From an uncultured Candidatus Melainabacteria bacterium (GTDB taxonomy: Bacteria > Cyanobacteriota > Vampirovibrionia > Gastranaerophilales > Gastranaerophilaceae): 44,819 nucleotides of DNA. Location of the stretch: NCBI GenBank assembly GCA_934754505.1, contig CAKVIE010000019.1, positions 1-44,819 on the forward strand, written 5' to 3'. This document shows, piece after piece, positions 6,345 to 15,380 of the stretch; the first letter of the stretch is position 1; each line of letters starts with the position of its first letter. Made by a program: the position numbers and the translations under genes. The notes under the pieces are model-generated. The model saw nothing but the letters and a program-made list of their open reading frames with translations, ran no database searches and had not been told where the DNA came from.

Positions 6345-8657
6345 ATGACAAAAAAAGTAAAAATTGAAACAATAATTGACGATAAAAGAATTTCGACTCA
6401 AGAGTTACTTCAACTCATTTATGAAAAAATGGAAGACGGAGTAACGGATTTTGAGATAAACGCTTCAGGTCAGCACGATATAGGCGGCCCGTTGTGGTCA
6501 GAAAACGGTGAAACCTTGAATTTTCACGTTACAAACCCGGGGCAGAGAGTGGGTTCAATGGGAATGCCCGGAACAAAAATCGTTGTTGAAGGCTCAGTTC
6601 CTGCTGATGCAGGCTGGTTAAATGCAGGTGCGGAAATAATTATTAAGGGCGATGGCGGAGATACGACGGCACACTGTGCAGCAGGCGGAAAGATTTTTGT
6701 CGGCGGCAGAGTCGGAACTCGTTCAGGTGCATTGATGAAGCACGACCCTAAGTATGTTGCTCCCGAATTTTGGGTTTTGAAAAATACAGGTTCATTTGCA
6801 TTTGAATTTATGGGCGGCGGCACGGCAGTTGTTTGCGGCTTGGATTGCGAAGATATGGACAGTGTTCTCGGAAATCGTTCCTGTGTCGGAATGGTTGGCG
6901 GAACAGTTTATTTCAGAGGTAGGGTCAAAAACGTTTTTGACGAAGTTTTCATTGTCGATATTGATGACAGCGATAAGGAATTTTTGAAAAAAGGTATCGT
7001 TGAATTTGCCGAAAAAATTGAACGTCCTGAAATAGTTGAAAGACTTACTGATTTTGACGAATGGAAAAAAATTATAGCACCCGATTTTTACCATAAACCC
7101 CAAAAGACAAGAATTTCTGTAAAAGATTTTAAGGAAAAAAGCTGGGTAAAAGGTGGTATTTTCAGCGATGTGTATAAAGATGATTTCAAGGTTGTTCCTT
7201 TTGTAACGAAAGGCGATAACCGTTTGAGAGTGCCTGTTTGGGCTAATTCGGAAAATTGTGCGCCTTGTGAACATGATTGTCCTTTGGGCATTCCGACTCA
7301 AAAAAGAATTAATTTAATAAAAAATGATAAATTAAAAGATGCAATAGAACTCGTTTTGAAATATACACCGTTCCCTGCTTCTGTTTGCGGAAATGTTTGC
7401 CCGAATTTATGTATGGAACATTGTAACCGTCAATATGTTGACGAACATATCAAAGTTGCAGAACTTGGTGTTATGTCAAAAGATGCAAAACTTCCGAAAA
7501 ATGCAATTACGAAAAAAGAAAAAATTGCAATAATCGGCGGCGGTGCAGCGGGACTTTCTTGTGCATGGCAGCTTGATAAAATGGGTTATCAGGCAGAAGT
7601 TTTTGAGGCGGACAGTAAACTCGGCGGTAAATTATCACAGGTTATCCCCGAAGAAAGACTTGCAAATAAAGTGTTGCAGGCTGAAATTGACCGTTTGAAA
7701 GAAACTAATGTTAAATTTACATTGAATAAGAAAATTACGGCAGATGATTTCAATCAACTTCAAAAAGATTTTGATGCGGTTGTAATTGCAGTCGGTGCAC
7801 ATGTTCCGTTTGTTATTCCTTTTGAGGGAAATGAAAGACTTGTAAAAGGTTTGAATTTCTTAAAATCCATTAACAACGGAGAAAAGGTTACAATCGGCGA
7901 AAAGGTTGTTATCATTGGAGCAGGAAACGCCGCAATGGACGTTGTAATCGGTGCATATAAATGCGGAGCAAAAGAAGTTACTGCTATTGATATTCAAAAA
8001 CCTGCAGCATTCCCGAAAGAAATTGCACACGCAAAATCCTTGGGAGCAAAGATTTTGTGGCCTTGCTTTACGGAAAAAGTTACCGAACAAGGTGTTCATT
8101 TGAAAGACGGAACTGTTCTTGAGGCTGATACCGTAATTATTTCAGTCGGTGACAGATCGGATTTTGCATTCCTCGATAAAAAATATCTTGATGAACGAGG
8201 AAGATTGCAGCTCAATGAATATAAGCAGCTGTTGGGTAATGACAAAGTATTTGCAGTCGGCGATACAATCAAACAAGGACTTTTTGTAAATGCACTTGCT
8301 GACGGTAAAAATGTTGCGTTGAATGTTGATAGAATGTTCAATAACGAAGAATTATCAGACTTTAAAAAATCTCCGAAATTGCCGAGAGATAGAGTTTATC
8401 CGCAATATTACAAGACCTGCAGACCGACGGAAGTTGCAGAAATTCAACCTTATGAAGAACAAAAACGTTGTTTAAGCTGCGGACTTTGCCGTGATTGTCA
8501 AATGTGCTTGAATGCCTGCCCGCAAAAGGCTATCGAAAGATTTGTCGATGAAGATGGAAATGTTAAATACTATTCAAACGAAGACAGATGTATCGGCTGC
8601 GGAATTTGTGCAGGTGTCTGCCCTTGCGGAATTTGGACAATGAAAAGCAATATATAA
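6345..8657 (+). CDS. Fused glutamate synthase GXGXG domain and NAD(P)H oxidoreductase subunit
   Basis: A 770-aa fusion. Residues 1 to about 240 form the GXGXG beta-helix domain, with repeating glycine-rich turns (GDGGDTTAHCAAGGK, GGRVGTRSGA). From about 300 comes a GltD-like part: an N-terminal cysteine Fe-S region (CAPCEHDC, CGNVCPNLC), an FAD dinucleotide site GGGAAG near 397, an NAD(P)H site GAGNAAMD near 524, and a C-terminal pair of [4Fe-4S] motifs near 708 and 748 (CLSCGLC, CIGCGIC). It should take hydride from NAD(P)H and deliver electrons to the FMN subunit. The fusion removes the usual separation of GXGXG and small-subunit genes. It is the last gene of the operon, 12 bp after the FMN subunit. 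Confidence 0.88.
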   Translation: MTKKVKIETIIDDKRISTQELLQLIYEKMEDGVTDFEINASGQHDIGGPLWSENGETLNFHVTNPGQRVGSMGMPGTKIVVEGSVPADAGWLNAGAEIIIKGDGGDTTAHCAAGGKIFVGGRVGTRSGALMKHDPKYVAPEFWVLKNTGSFAFEFMGGGTAVVCGLDCEDMDSVLGNRSCVGMVGGTVYFRGRVKNVFDEVFIVDIDDSDKEFLKKGIVEFAEKIERPEIVERLTDFDEWKKIIAPDFYHKPQKTRISVKDFKEKSWVKGGIFSDVYKDDFKVVPFVTKGDNRLRVPVWANSENCAPCEHDCPLGIPTQKRINLIKNDKLKDAIELVLKYTPFPASVCGNVCPNLCMEHCNRQYVDEHIKVAELGVMSKDAKLPKNAITKKEKIAIIGGGAAGLSCAWQLDKMGYQAEVFEADSKLGGKLSQVIPEERLANKVLQAEIDRLKETNVKFTLNKKITADDFNQLQKDFDAVVIAVGAHVPFVIPFEGNERLVKGLNFLKSINNGEKVTIGEKVVIIGAGNAAMDVVIGAYKCGAKEVTAIDIQKPAAFPKEIAHAKSLGAKILWPCFTEKVTEQGVHLKDGTVLEADTVIISVGDRSDFAFLDKKYLDERGRLQLNEYKQLLGNDKVFAVGDTIKQGLFVNALADGKNVALNVDRMFNNEELSDFKKSPKLPRDRVYPQYYKTCRPTEVAEIQPYEEQKRCLSCGLCRDCQMCLNACPQKAIERFVDEDGNVKYYSNEDRCIGCGICAGVCPCGIWTMKSNI

Positions 8658-8739
8658 AGAAAATCTTATTGTTATACAATAAAAAACAGAGCAGTATTTA
8701 ATGTTAAGTGCTGCTTTGTAAATAATATTTTCAAATTTA

Positions 8740-8769
8740 TTGCCCGAAGATTGATATTTGTGGTATGAT
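8740..8769 (+). promoter_or_regulatory. Candidate promoter of efp-accB-accC
   Basis: TTGCCC (8740-8745), an 18-bp spacer and TATGAT (8764-8769) with an extended TG one base before it. The ribosome site AAGGAT follows before the ATG at 8799. Confidence 0.45.
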
Positions 8770-8798
8770 TTACCCACACAGTAAAAAAGGATGAATTA

Positions 8799-9356
8799 AT
8801 GATTTCTGTAAACGATTTAAAAACAGGCTTAACGCTTGAGTTAGATAACGGACTCTGGTCTGTTGTAAACTTTTTACACGTAAAACCGGGAAAAGGTGCA
8901 GCGTTTGTTAAAACAACTTTAAAAAAGATTGAAACAGGTCAAGTTGTTGAAAGAACATTCAGAGCAGGCGAAAAAGTTGCAAAAGCACAGCTCGACAAAA
9001 AGGAAATGCAATACCTTTACAAAGAAGGTAATGATTACGTAATGATGGATACTGAATCTTACGAACAAATGAACATTCCTGCTGCTCAAATCGGTGACGG
9101 TATTAAATACCTTAAAGAAAACATGAATGTTATGGTATTGTTACACGATGGAGCAATCATCGGTGTAGATATTCCGAACCACGTAGAATTAACAGTTACA
9201 GACACTCCGCCGTCAGAAAGAGGAAACACTTCACAAGGCGGTACTAAACCTGCAACACTTGAAACAGGTGCCGTTGTACAAGTTCCATTCTTGGTAATGA
9301 ACGGTGATGTAATCAGAGTAGATACGAGAACAAACGAATATCTCGGCAGAGTATAG
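8799..9356 (+). CDS. efp: Translation elongation factor P
   Basis: 185 aa, the usual EF-P length, with the three beta-barrel domains. The loop PGKGAAF in domain I places Lys32 at the tip where EF-P is modified in many bacteria. Domain III ends with the conserved VDTRTNEYLGR segment. EF-P relieves ribosomes stalled at polyproline. AAGGAT precedes the ATG. It is 8 bp from accB; the efp-accB pairing is also common in cyanobacteria. No EpmA-type modifying enzyme is seen nearby, so the modification state is unknown. Confidence 0.97.
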   Translation: MISVNDLKTGLTLELDNGLWSVVNFLHVKPGKGAAFVKTTLKKIETGQVVERTFRAGEKVAKAQLDKKEMQYLYKEGNDYVMMDTESYEQMNIPAAQIGDGIKYLKENMNVMVLLHDGAIIGVDIPNHVELTVTDTPPSERGNTSQGGTKPATLETGAVVQVPFLVMNGDVIRVDTRTNEYLGRV

Positions 9357-9364
9357 GTGAAATT

Positions 9365-9847
9365 ATGAATTTTGAAACGGATTATATCAAAAAGCTTGCT
9401 AAAATATTATCTGATAACGATTTAACCGAAATCACTCTTGAAGACGGAGAGCAAGCCGTAATAATCAAGAGAGATAAGGAAAATGCACACATTGGTTCAG
9501 AGATAATCCCTGTTCAGCAATGTGTACAACCGATGCCAATGGTTCAGCCTGTTGCACAAGCTCCCGCAGTACAAGCAGCAGCACCGCAGGAACAACCGAA
9601 AGAAGAAGTTGTCGGAACACCGATAACCTCGCCTATGGTCGGAACGTTCTATTCAGCGGCATCACCTGACGAACCGCCTTTTGTAAACGTAGGTGATACG
9701 GTATCAAAAGGACAGGTTGTTTGTATCATCGAGGCAATGAAATTGATGAACAAAATCGAATCGGAAGTAGCAGGTAAAGTCGTTAAAATTTGTGTAGAAA
9801 ACGGTAAACCCGTTGAATACGGACAAGTTTTGATGTATGTAGAATAA
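9365..9847 (+). CDS. accB: Biotin carboxyl carrier protein of acetyl-CoA carboxylase
   Basis: 160 aa. The N-terminal helical region (1-45) is followed by a mobile Ala/Pro/Gln-rich linker at 50-82 and a C-terminal biotinyl domain with the EAMKLMN motif; Lys126 is the biotin attachment site. It carries carboxybiotin between AccC and the carboxyltransferase in the first step of fatty-acid synthesis. It lies in an operon with efp and accC; the accA/accD carboxyltransferase genes are not in the window. The ribosome site (GGTGAAATT) overlaps the end of efp. Confidence 0.97.
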   Translation: MNFETDYIKKLAKILSDNDLTEITLEDGEQAVIIKRDKENAHIGSEIIPVQQCVQPMPMVQPVAQAPAVQAAAPQEQPKEEVVGTPITSPMVGTFYSAASPDEPPFVNVGDTVSKGQVVCIIEAMKLMNKIESEVAGKVVKICVENGKPVEYGQVLMYVE

Positions 9848-9921
9848 TCGTATAACAAATTTGCACTATGTTGAATAAATTTTCAAGATAGTGCAAAATG
9901 TTATTTGAGGGCGAAACATTA

Positions 9922-11289
9922 ATGTTTAAGAAAGTATTGATAGCAAACAGAGGCGAAGTAGCGGTAAGAGTAATAAGAGCTTGCCGTGAGATAGGAATAC
10001 CGACGGTAGCGGTATATTCAGAGGCAGATGCGGATTCATTGCATGTAAGTCTTGCGACAGAGGCTTATTGTATCGGACCTGCAGAAAGTGCCAAGAGTTA
10101 TTTGAATATTCCCGCTATAATATCGACGGCATTAATTTCGGGAGCAGATGCAATTCACCCAGGATACGGTTTTATGTCAGAAAGAGCAGATTTTGCAGAT
10201 ATTTGTGCTCAACACGGTATAAAATTTATCGGGCCGACAGGTGATGCTATCAGAAAAATGGGTGACAAAGCTCAAGCAAGAGCTACAATGCAGGCAAAAG
10301 ATGTTCCTATAACCCCCGGAACAGGCATTGTTGATGACATTGGAAAAGCAAAAAGATTTTGTAAAAAAGCAGGCTACCCTGTAATCGTAAAAGCGACGGC
10401 AGGCGGCGGCGGAAAGGGCATGAGAATTGTTCATGACGAATCCGAGCTTGAAGAAAATATTGTTTTATGTAAAACGGAAGCACAGAGATTTTTCGGTAAT
10501 CCTGCCGTTTACATAGAAAAATATCTTGTTAACCCAAGACATATTGAAGTACAAATTTTGGCAGATAAACAAGGAAACGTTGTATATTTGGGAGAAAGAG
10601 ATTGTTCTATCCAAAGACGTCACCAAAAACTTGTTGAAGAAGCACCATCACCTGCCGTCAGCGAAAAAATCCGTGAAAAACTCGGAAAAACTGCGGTAAA
10701 AGCGGCGAAAGCAGTTAAATACGAAGGTGTCGGAACTGTTGAATTTTTACTTGATAAAGACAATAATTTCTATTTTATGGAAATGAACACAAGATTACAG
10801 GTTGAACACGGCATTACGGAAATGATTTCTAATGTAGATATCGTAAGAGAGCAAATCAACATTGCAGCAGGCGAACCGCTTTCTATGACACAAAGAGATA
10901 TCGTTTTGAAAGGTCACGCAATAGAATGTCGTATCAACGCAGAAGATCCTGATAAAAACTTCATGCCCGCAGCAGGACAAATCAATGGATATGTTGCCCC
11001 CGGGGGATTTGGAGTCAGAGTTGATTCTCATGTATATTCAGGATATTCAATTCCGCCTTATTACGATTCAATGATAAGCAAATTGATGTGCTGGGCACCG
11101 ACGAGAGAACAAGCAAGACGTCGTATGTACCGTGCATTAAAAGAATATGTTATAACAGGTGTGAAAACTACGTTGCCGTTCTACCAAGAATTGATTGAAG
11201 ACCCTGTATTCACGGCAGGAAAATTCGATACAGGATTTTTGGAAGATTTCAACAAAAGAAAAGCGGAAAACGAAGAAAATCATAACTAA
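9922..11289 (+). CDS. accC: Biotin carboxylase subunit of acetyl-CoA carboxylase
   Basis: 455 aa from the chosen start (MFKKVLIANRGE), the normal AccC length. An upstream in-frame ATG at 9898 has no ribosome site, whereas GAGG lies 11 bp before 9922. ATP-grasp features are clear: the N-terminal ANRGE motif, the glycine-rich ATP loop KATAGGGGKGMR, and the catalytic region FMEMNTRLQVEH followed by ITEM. It carboxylates biotin on AccB using ATP and bicarbonate. It follows accB after a 74-bp gap with no terminator, so it is probably cotranscribed. Confidence 0.97.
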   Translation: MFKKVLIANRGEVAVRVIRACREIGIPTVAVYSEADADSLHVSLATEAYCIGPAESAKSYLNIPAIISTALISGADAIHPGYGFMSERADFADICAQHGIKFIGPTGDAIRKMGDKAQARATMQAKDVPITPGTGIVDDIGKAKRFCKKAGYPVIVKATAGGGGKGMRIVHDESELEENIVLCKTEAQRFFGNPAVYIEKYLVNPRHIEVQILADKQGNVVYLGERDCSIQRRHQKLVEEAPSPAVSEKIREKLGKTAVKAAKAVKYEGVGTVEFLLDKDNNFYFMEMNTRLQVEHGITEMISNVDIVREQINIAAGEPLSMTQRDIVLKGHAIECRINAEDPDKNFMPAAGQINGYVAPGGFGVRVDSHVYSGYSIPPYYDSMISKLMCWAPTREQARRRMYRALKEYVITGVKTTLPFYQELIEDPVFTAGKFDTGFLEDFNKRKAENEENHN

Positions 11290-11316
11290 TTTTCCCTAAC
11301 ATTAAGGAGAATTTAC

Positions 11317-12429
11317 TTGAAAAAGTTCATAGCCTTACTACTGATTTTATTAATGCTTCAGGAGTGGACTTTGCCTGTTTATCCTGCTGTTTGGCACGGG
11401 CATGCGGAAGTAACCGATTATCAGCCTAAGCAAGAAACAGAAAAGATTTTTACGGGCAAAAAAGACAAAATTGAGTCAAAAGAAGTAGTAAAAATGGTAG
11501 TTTCGCAGGTTTTGCAAGGTGGAACAACATTTGAGGGTGACGAATTTTTTGCGGAAGTTTCAAGTGATGTAGAGGGTGACGGCGGAATACTTTTACCTGT
11601 TGGGACTTTAGCACACGGAACGGTCAGAAATATTGTTGACCCCAAGCGTGGCGGTCGTGACGGCTGGATTGAAGTCAAATTTGACACATTGATAACACCT
11701 GACGGCAGAGAAATTCCGATAAATGCAACTATGACGACTAAAAACACTCCGCAAAAAGCAGTTGCAAAAACTGTCGGAATTGACACCGCTTATACCGTTA
11801 CAGGCAGTCTTGTCGGCGGCGTTACCGCATTGAATATGTTTGGTTTGGAAGCTGCAATAGCAAGTCATGGCTATACAATTTTAGGCGGATTGGCGGCAGG
11901 TGCCGTTTTAGGGCTTGGAATGAGTTTAATCCGCAAAGGCAAAGGCGTTTTAATCTCAAGAGGTGACGAGATAAAGGTCGTAATCCAATCTGATGTTGAA
12001 TTGCCTGTAATTCACAAAGATGCTTTTGCTCAAGAAGAAAAGAAATATGACGGTTTAAACGTAAATATCAATGATGTTTGGCTTGTCAAAGACCCGTTCG
12101 GAGTCAGAAATACTTTTCAATTAACGTTGGATATTGATAATATTTCGGGAAAAGATTTTACGGCATTCGACATTGCTGTTATAAATGACATGAACAGAAA
12201 ATTTTATCCTGCTCTTTTTTATACAGATGCAATGCCTTTTTCAAATATAAAATCAGGTACCAATGTAAAAGGAAAGCTGTATTTTTCGGTTGATGACCCG
12301 AAACGACCTCACTGGCTTGTTTTTTACGATAAAGTTTCTCGAAAACCGCTCGCAAAAATTTCTATCGATAATGCAAAACGAGAATTGAAAATAGATTTCA
12401 ATAAAAAACGAAAAAAAATCAAAACTTAA
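11317..12429 (+). CDS. Exported hypothetical protein with a central glycine-rich hydrophobic region
   Basis: 370 aa, starting at TTG with a good AAGGAG 7 bp upstream. A signal peptide or anchor spans about 1-24. Residues 70-140 look beta-rich, with LLPVGTLAHGTV and later PDGREIPINA, a pattern reminiscent of the outer beta-barrel of TrbI/VirB10-like proteins, though the resemblance is weak. A glycine/alanine-rich hydrophobic stretch at about 160-205 could form a membrane hairpin. The C-terminal part (about 245-360) again looks like a beta-sandwich, with a very basic tail. It follows accC by 27 bp, so it is probably in the same transcript. The function is not recognised. Confidence 0.65.
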   Translation: MKKFIALLLILLMLQEWTLPVYPAVWHGHAEVTDYQPKQETEKIFTGKKDKIESKEVVKMVVSQVLQGGTTFEGDEFFAEVSSDVEGDGGILLPVGTLAHGTVRNIVDPKRGGRDGWIEVKFDTLITPDGREIPINATMTTKNTPQKAVAKTVGIDTAYTVTGSLVGGVTALNMFGLEAAIASHGYTILGGLAAGAVLGLGMSLIRKGKGVLISRGDEIKVVIQSDVELPVIHKDAFAQEEKKYDGLNVNINDVWLVKDPFGVRNTFQLTLDIDNISGKDFTAFDIAVINDMNRKFYPALFYTDAMPFSNIKSGTNVKGKLYFSVDDPKRPHWLVFYDKVSRKPLAKISIDNAKRELKIDFNKKRKKIKT

Positions 12430-12446
12430 AAACACTATTAGTGTTA

Positions 12447-13505
12447 TCAGATGGAAATATTGTATTCGGGATAAAGTTTTGGTGATTTCATAAAGTTATT
12501 ATTTTTAACTAAATCCTTGTAAACCCAACAATGAGTGCAGGGAATATCCTTTGCGGGTTTTGCATTATTTGTGAGCATTGCTTTTGCATAAAGGATTTTA
12601 GGGTTGTTCATTGCTTTAAGGTAGCCGTCTTTAAAGACATTGCCTGCAAAATCGTCATTATATAAATAGCAGCAGCCCAAAATTCTCCCGTCATAGTTAA
12701 TTTGAGGGTCATTCCAAAGCATTGAACAGAAAAACCAATTTGAAAGATGATTGTTATATTCGTCTAAACGATGTGACGGAGATATGTCAATATCGTCCAA
12801 ACCTGTTTCAGAAATGACTTTTTCAGGATTTTGAACGGGTGAATAACTCGGATATCCGTTTTTTGAAAAAGCTATTTCCATTTTTAAATCTTTTGCAATT
12901 TGTTTTGCTTTTTCTATTTCGTGTTCATTATGACCGAAAACAATAAATTTATAGGTCAAAATCGGGTATTCACTGTGAAAAATCTTTTTATAATAATTGA
13001 TTTTTCTAATGTTATTTAATACTTTATTGAAATCCCCGTTTCGGCGGTAAATCGAGTATGTTTCTTGTGAAGCACCGTCGATAGAAATTACAAGATATTT
13101 AACCTGCGACTCAACAATGGTTCTTGCTGTTTCATCGGTCAAAGTATTCAAATTAGTACCGTTTTGAACGCAAATTGTCACATTTTTTTCGTGTAAATAT
13201 TTTAAAATCGGGATAATATCAGGGTTTGTAAAAAGTTCTCCGTTGTTTGAAAGTTCAACCCTTTCTATATCGTTGTTCTCAATAAAAATTTTTAAATCAT
13301 CAAGTTTTAAAGTTCCAAAACCGCAGCCTTTTTTGACTTCTTCGGGTTCACGTTTCATATGACACATAACACAATTCAACTGACAAAGCGTACTTGCTTC
13401 TATTCTGACTTTTTTCGGAAGCTCGCTTTCGTCTTTGTATTGTTCTATCAGATGTTTGTCTTTTAATATAAAATGCTCTAAAACTTCTTGGTTTTCAAAA
13501 TCCAT
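12447..13505 (-). CDS. Radical SAM protein with C-terminal SPASM domain
   Basis: 352 aa. The radical SAM core has CQLNCVMC (Cys41, Cys45, Cys48) for the SAM-binding [4Fe-4S] cluster, and SNNGELF in the GGEP-like position. The C-terminal region has the SPASM pattern: FCSMLW, then YDGRILGCCYL, then CTHC, for an auxiliary Fe-S cluster. SPASM enzymes include peptide-modifying and sulfatase-maturing enzymes as well as cofactor-synthesis enzymes; the substrate here is not evident. It is downstream of pfp on the minus strand, separated by a terminator, and is probably transcribed separately. It differs from the two other radical SAM proteins in the window, whose SPASM-like cysteines come first. Confidence 0.85.
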   Translation of the reverse strand: MDFENQEVLEHFILKDKHLIEQYKDESELPKKVRIEASTLCQLNCVMCHMKREPEEVKKGCGFGTLKLDDLKIFIENNDIERVELSNNGELFTNPDIIPILKYLHEKNVTICVQNGTNLNTLTDETARTIVESQVKYLVISIDGASQETYSIYRRNGDFNKVLNNIRKINYYKKIFHSEYPILTYKFIVFGHNEHEIEKAKQIAKDLKMEIAFSKNGYPSYSPVQNPEKVISETGLDDIDISPSHRLDEYNNHLSNWFFCSMLWNDPQINYDGRILGCCYLYNDDFAGNVFKDGYLKAMNNPKILYAKAMLTNNAKPAKDIPCTHCWVYKDLVKNNNFMKSPKLYPEYNISI

Positions 13506-13524
13506 AAAAATCTGTTTTTCTATA

Positions 13525-13554
13525 TAAAAAAACAGCGGTAAAAAATTACCGCTG
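13525..13554 (-). terminator. Terminator of the PPi-phosphofructokinase gene
   Basis: A perfect 9-bp stem CAGCGGTAA / TTACCGCTG (13533-13541 and 13546-13554) with a 4-nt loop. On the minus strand it is followed by seven T, 13 bp past the stop codon of the upstream gene. Confidence 0.85.
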
Positions 13555-13567
13555 CTTTAGTCTGTTA

Positions 13568-15244
13568 TTATACAGCTACATTGTTTTTTTCTAATTGTAA
13601 TGTTTTAGTTGTAATATCTGCAACTTCCGAAGGTCCAAAGTATTGAATTGCACCTGAGAAAAGATAGTTGTCATTTAATGCCCATTCTTCTCTGTGGTCT
13701 TGAAGATATTTGAATACTGAACCGTCAATTTCAACGAGTGCTTTTCTGATAACAGGTTTCATTTCGCCGTGACGTTTTTCCATATTCATCATCATTGTAA
13801 GAGGAATACCGCCTGCAATCCATTCTTTTGCAGGAGCTGTTAAATTTCTGATTGAAGAAATATAACCTGTTAAACCGAAGTTCATCAAAGCAAATGCGTT
13901 GAAACCTAATGAATAACAGTAATCTGCATCGAAGTTTGACGGGAATGCACAACGTCCTTCATAACCGAAGAAGTGAGCTAAATCTGAGAATTTACCGTTG
14001 TATTTTCCTTCTTTTCTCATTTCTTCAAGTTTTTCTCTAACCATAGCGATTAAGAGTTTTTCTGTATCAATTCTTGAAACTTGAACGTTACCGTGAGGAT
14101 CTCTGTCCATAAGTAATTGAGCTTTAATCATTGCAGGTAATGAGTTGAATACTGCTGCGTTTTGAGCTTCAAGATTTTTGTTAATGATTGCAAATTTTTC
14201 AGCATCATTTGCTGCATTTTTGTATGCTTCATCTTTTTCAAGTTTAGCTAATACGTCGTTTAAGTTTGAAATCATTGATTTAACTTCAGGAATGAATTCA
14301 ATCAAACCTTCCGGAACTAAAACGATACCGAAGTTTTTGCCTTTTTCAGCTCTTGCTGCGACAACTTTTGCAATGCCGTCAACAACATCAGCCAAAGACA
14401 TTTTCTTAGCTTCAACTTCTTCTGAAATAAGAGTGATGTTCGGTTGAGTTTGGAGAGCAACTTCCAATGCAACGTGTGAAGCACTTCTGCCCATTAATTT
14501 GATAAAGTGCCAGTATTTTTTAGCTGAATTTGCGTCACGTTGAATGTTTCCAACGAGTTCTGCATAAGTTTTTGTTGCTGTATCAAAACCGAATGAAATT
14601 TCGATTTGTTCGTTTTTAAGGTCACCATCGATAGTTTTCGGGCAGCCGATAACTTGAATACCTGCATTTTTTGCGAGGAACCATTCTGCTAAAAGTGCTG
14701 CGTTAGTGTTTGAATCGTCACCGCCGATAATAACGATACCTGTAACGTTCAAATCACGGCAAACTTTTAATGATTTTTCAAATTGTTCTTCTGTTTCGAG
14801 TTTAGTTCTGCCTGAGCCGATAATATCAAATCCGCCTGTGTTTCTGTAATCATTGATGATTTCGTCTGTTAATTCAATGTATTTACCTTCAATAATACCT
14901 GACGGACCGCCTAAAAATCCGTAAAGTTTGTTTTCAGGGTTTGCTTGTTTCAAAGCATCGTACAACCCTGCGATAACGTTGTGTCCGCCGGGAGCTTGTC
15001 CGCCTGATAAAATTACACCGATGTTTTTCGGTTCGCTGACGGTTTCTTTATCTGATGTTGAGAATGTTACAACAGGCATTCCGTATGAATTTTTGAACAA
15101 TTTGCTGATTTCATCTTGGTTTGCAACAGATTGTGTCTTTTCGCCTTTTGTCATAACGAGTTTATTAATACCGTTTTGCAATGAAGCCGGAAGTTTCGGC
15201 TGATATTTTAATCTTTCTTTTTGAAGCGGTGAAAGTTGTTTCAT
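13568..15244 (-). CDS. pfp: Pyrophosphate-dependent 6-phosphofructokinase
   Basis: 558 aa, the long PPi-PFK type. The N-terminal third has GVILSGGQAPGGHN, the donor-binding glycine region. The motif GGDDSNTN carries the second Asp that marks use of pyrophosphate rather than ATP in this family, and PKTIDGDL carries the catalytic Asp and Lys. It interconverts fructose-6-phosphate and fructose-1,6-bisphosphate reversibly with PPi, saving ATP in fermentative glycolysis. AGAGGA lies 8-10 bp before the ATG. It is monocistronic with a strong terminator. Its presence fits an anaerobic fermentative lifestyle together with gap in this window. Confidence 0.93.
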   Translation of the reverse strand: MKQLSPLQKERLKYQPKLPASLQNGINKLVMTKGEKTQSVANQDEISKLFKNSYGMPVVTFSTSDKETVSEPKNIGVILSGGQAPGGHNVIAGLYDALKQANPENKLYGFLGGPSGIIEGKYIELTDEIINDYRNTGGFDIIGSGRTKLETEEQFEKSLKVCRDLNVTGIVIIGGDDSNTNAALLAEWFLAKNAGIQVIGCPKTIDGDLKNEQIEISFGFDTATKTYAELVGNIQRDANSAKKYWHFIKLMGRSASHVALEVALQTQPNITLISEEVEAKKMSLADVVDGIAKVVAARAEKGKNFGIVLVPEGLIEFIPEVKSMISNLNDVLAKLEKDEAYKNAANDAEKFAIINKNLEAQNAAVFNSLPAMIKAQLLMDRDPHGNVQVSRIDTEKLLIAMVREKLEEMRKEGKYNGKFSDLAHFFGYEGRCAFPSNFDADYCYSLGFNAFALMNFGLTGYISSIRNLTAPAKEWIAGGIPLTMMMNMEKRHGEMKPVIRKALVEIDGSVFKYLQDHREEWALNDNYLFSGAIQYFGPSEVADITTKTLQLEKNNVAV

Positions 15245-15329
15245 AATTATTTCCTCTTGTTAAATACTAACAATATAAGTTTAGCATAAACAATTATTCT
15301 GATAAATTTTTCTTTTTAAAAATCTTGTT

Positions 15330-15360
15330 TTCACACAAAACTCAACAAATATGATATAAT
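15330..15360 (+). promoter_or_regulatory. Candidate promoter of the WYL regulator
   Basis: TATAAT at 15355-15360 is preceded by an extended TG at 15352-15353. A weak -35-like TTCACA lies at 15330-15335 (19-bp spacer). The ATG is 20 bp downstream. Confidence 0.5.
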
Positions 15361-15380
15361 TTCAAAAAAAGAGAGATGTT

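Noticed and set aside
3586..8657. Alternative reading as a dihydropyrimidine or other Fe-S flavoprotein operon
   Set aside because: The Cys2 amidotransferase, FMN synthase domain and GXGXG domain in this order are specific to glutamate synthase.
12430..12446. AACACTATTAGTGTT palindrome between convergent genes as a terminator
   Set aside because: The stem leaves almost no loop and no T run follows on either strand, so terminator function is not supported.
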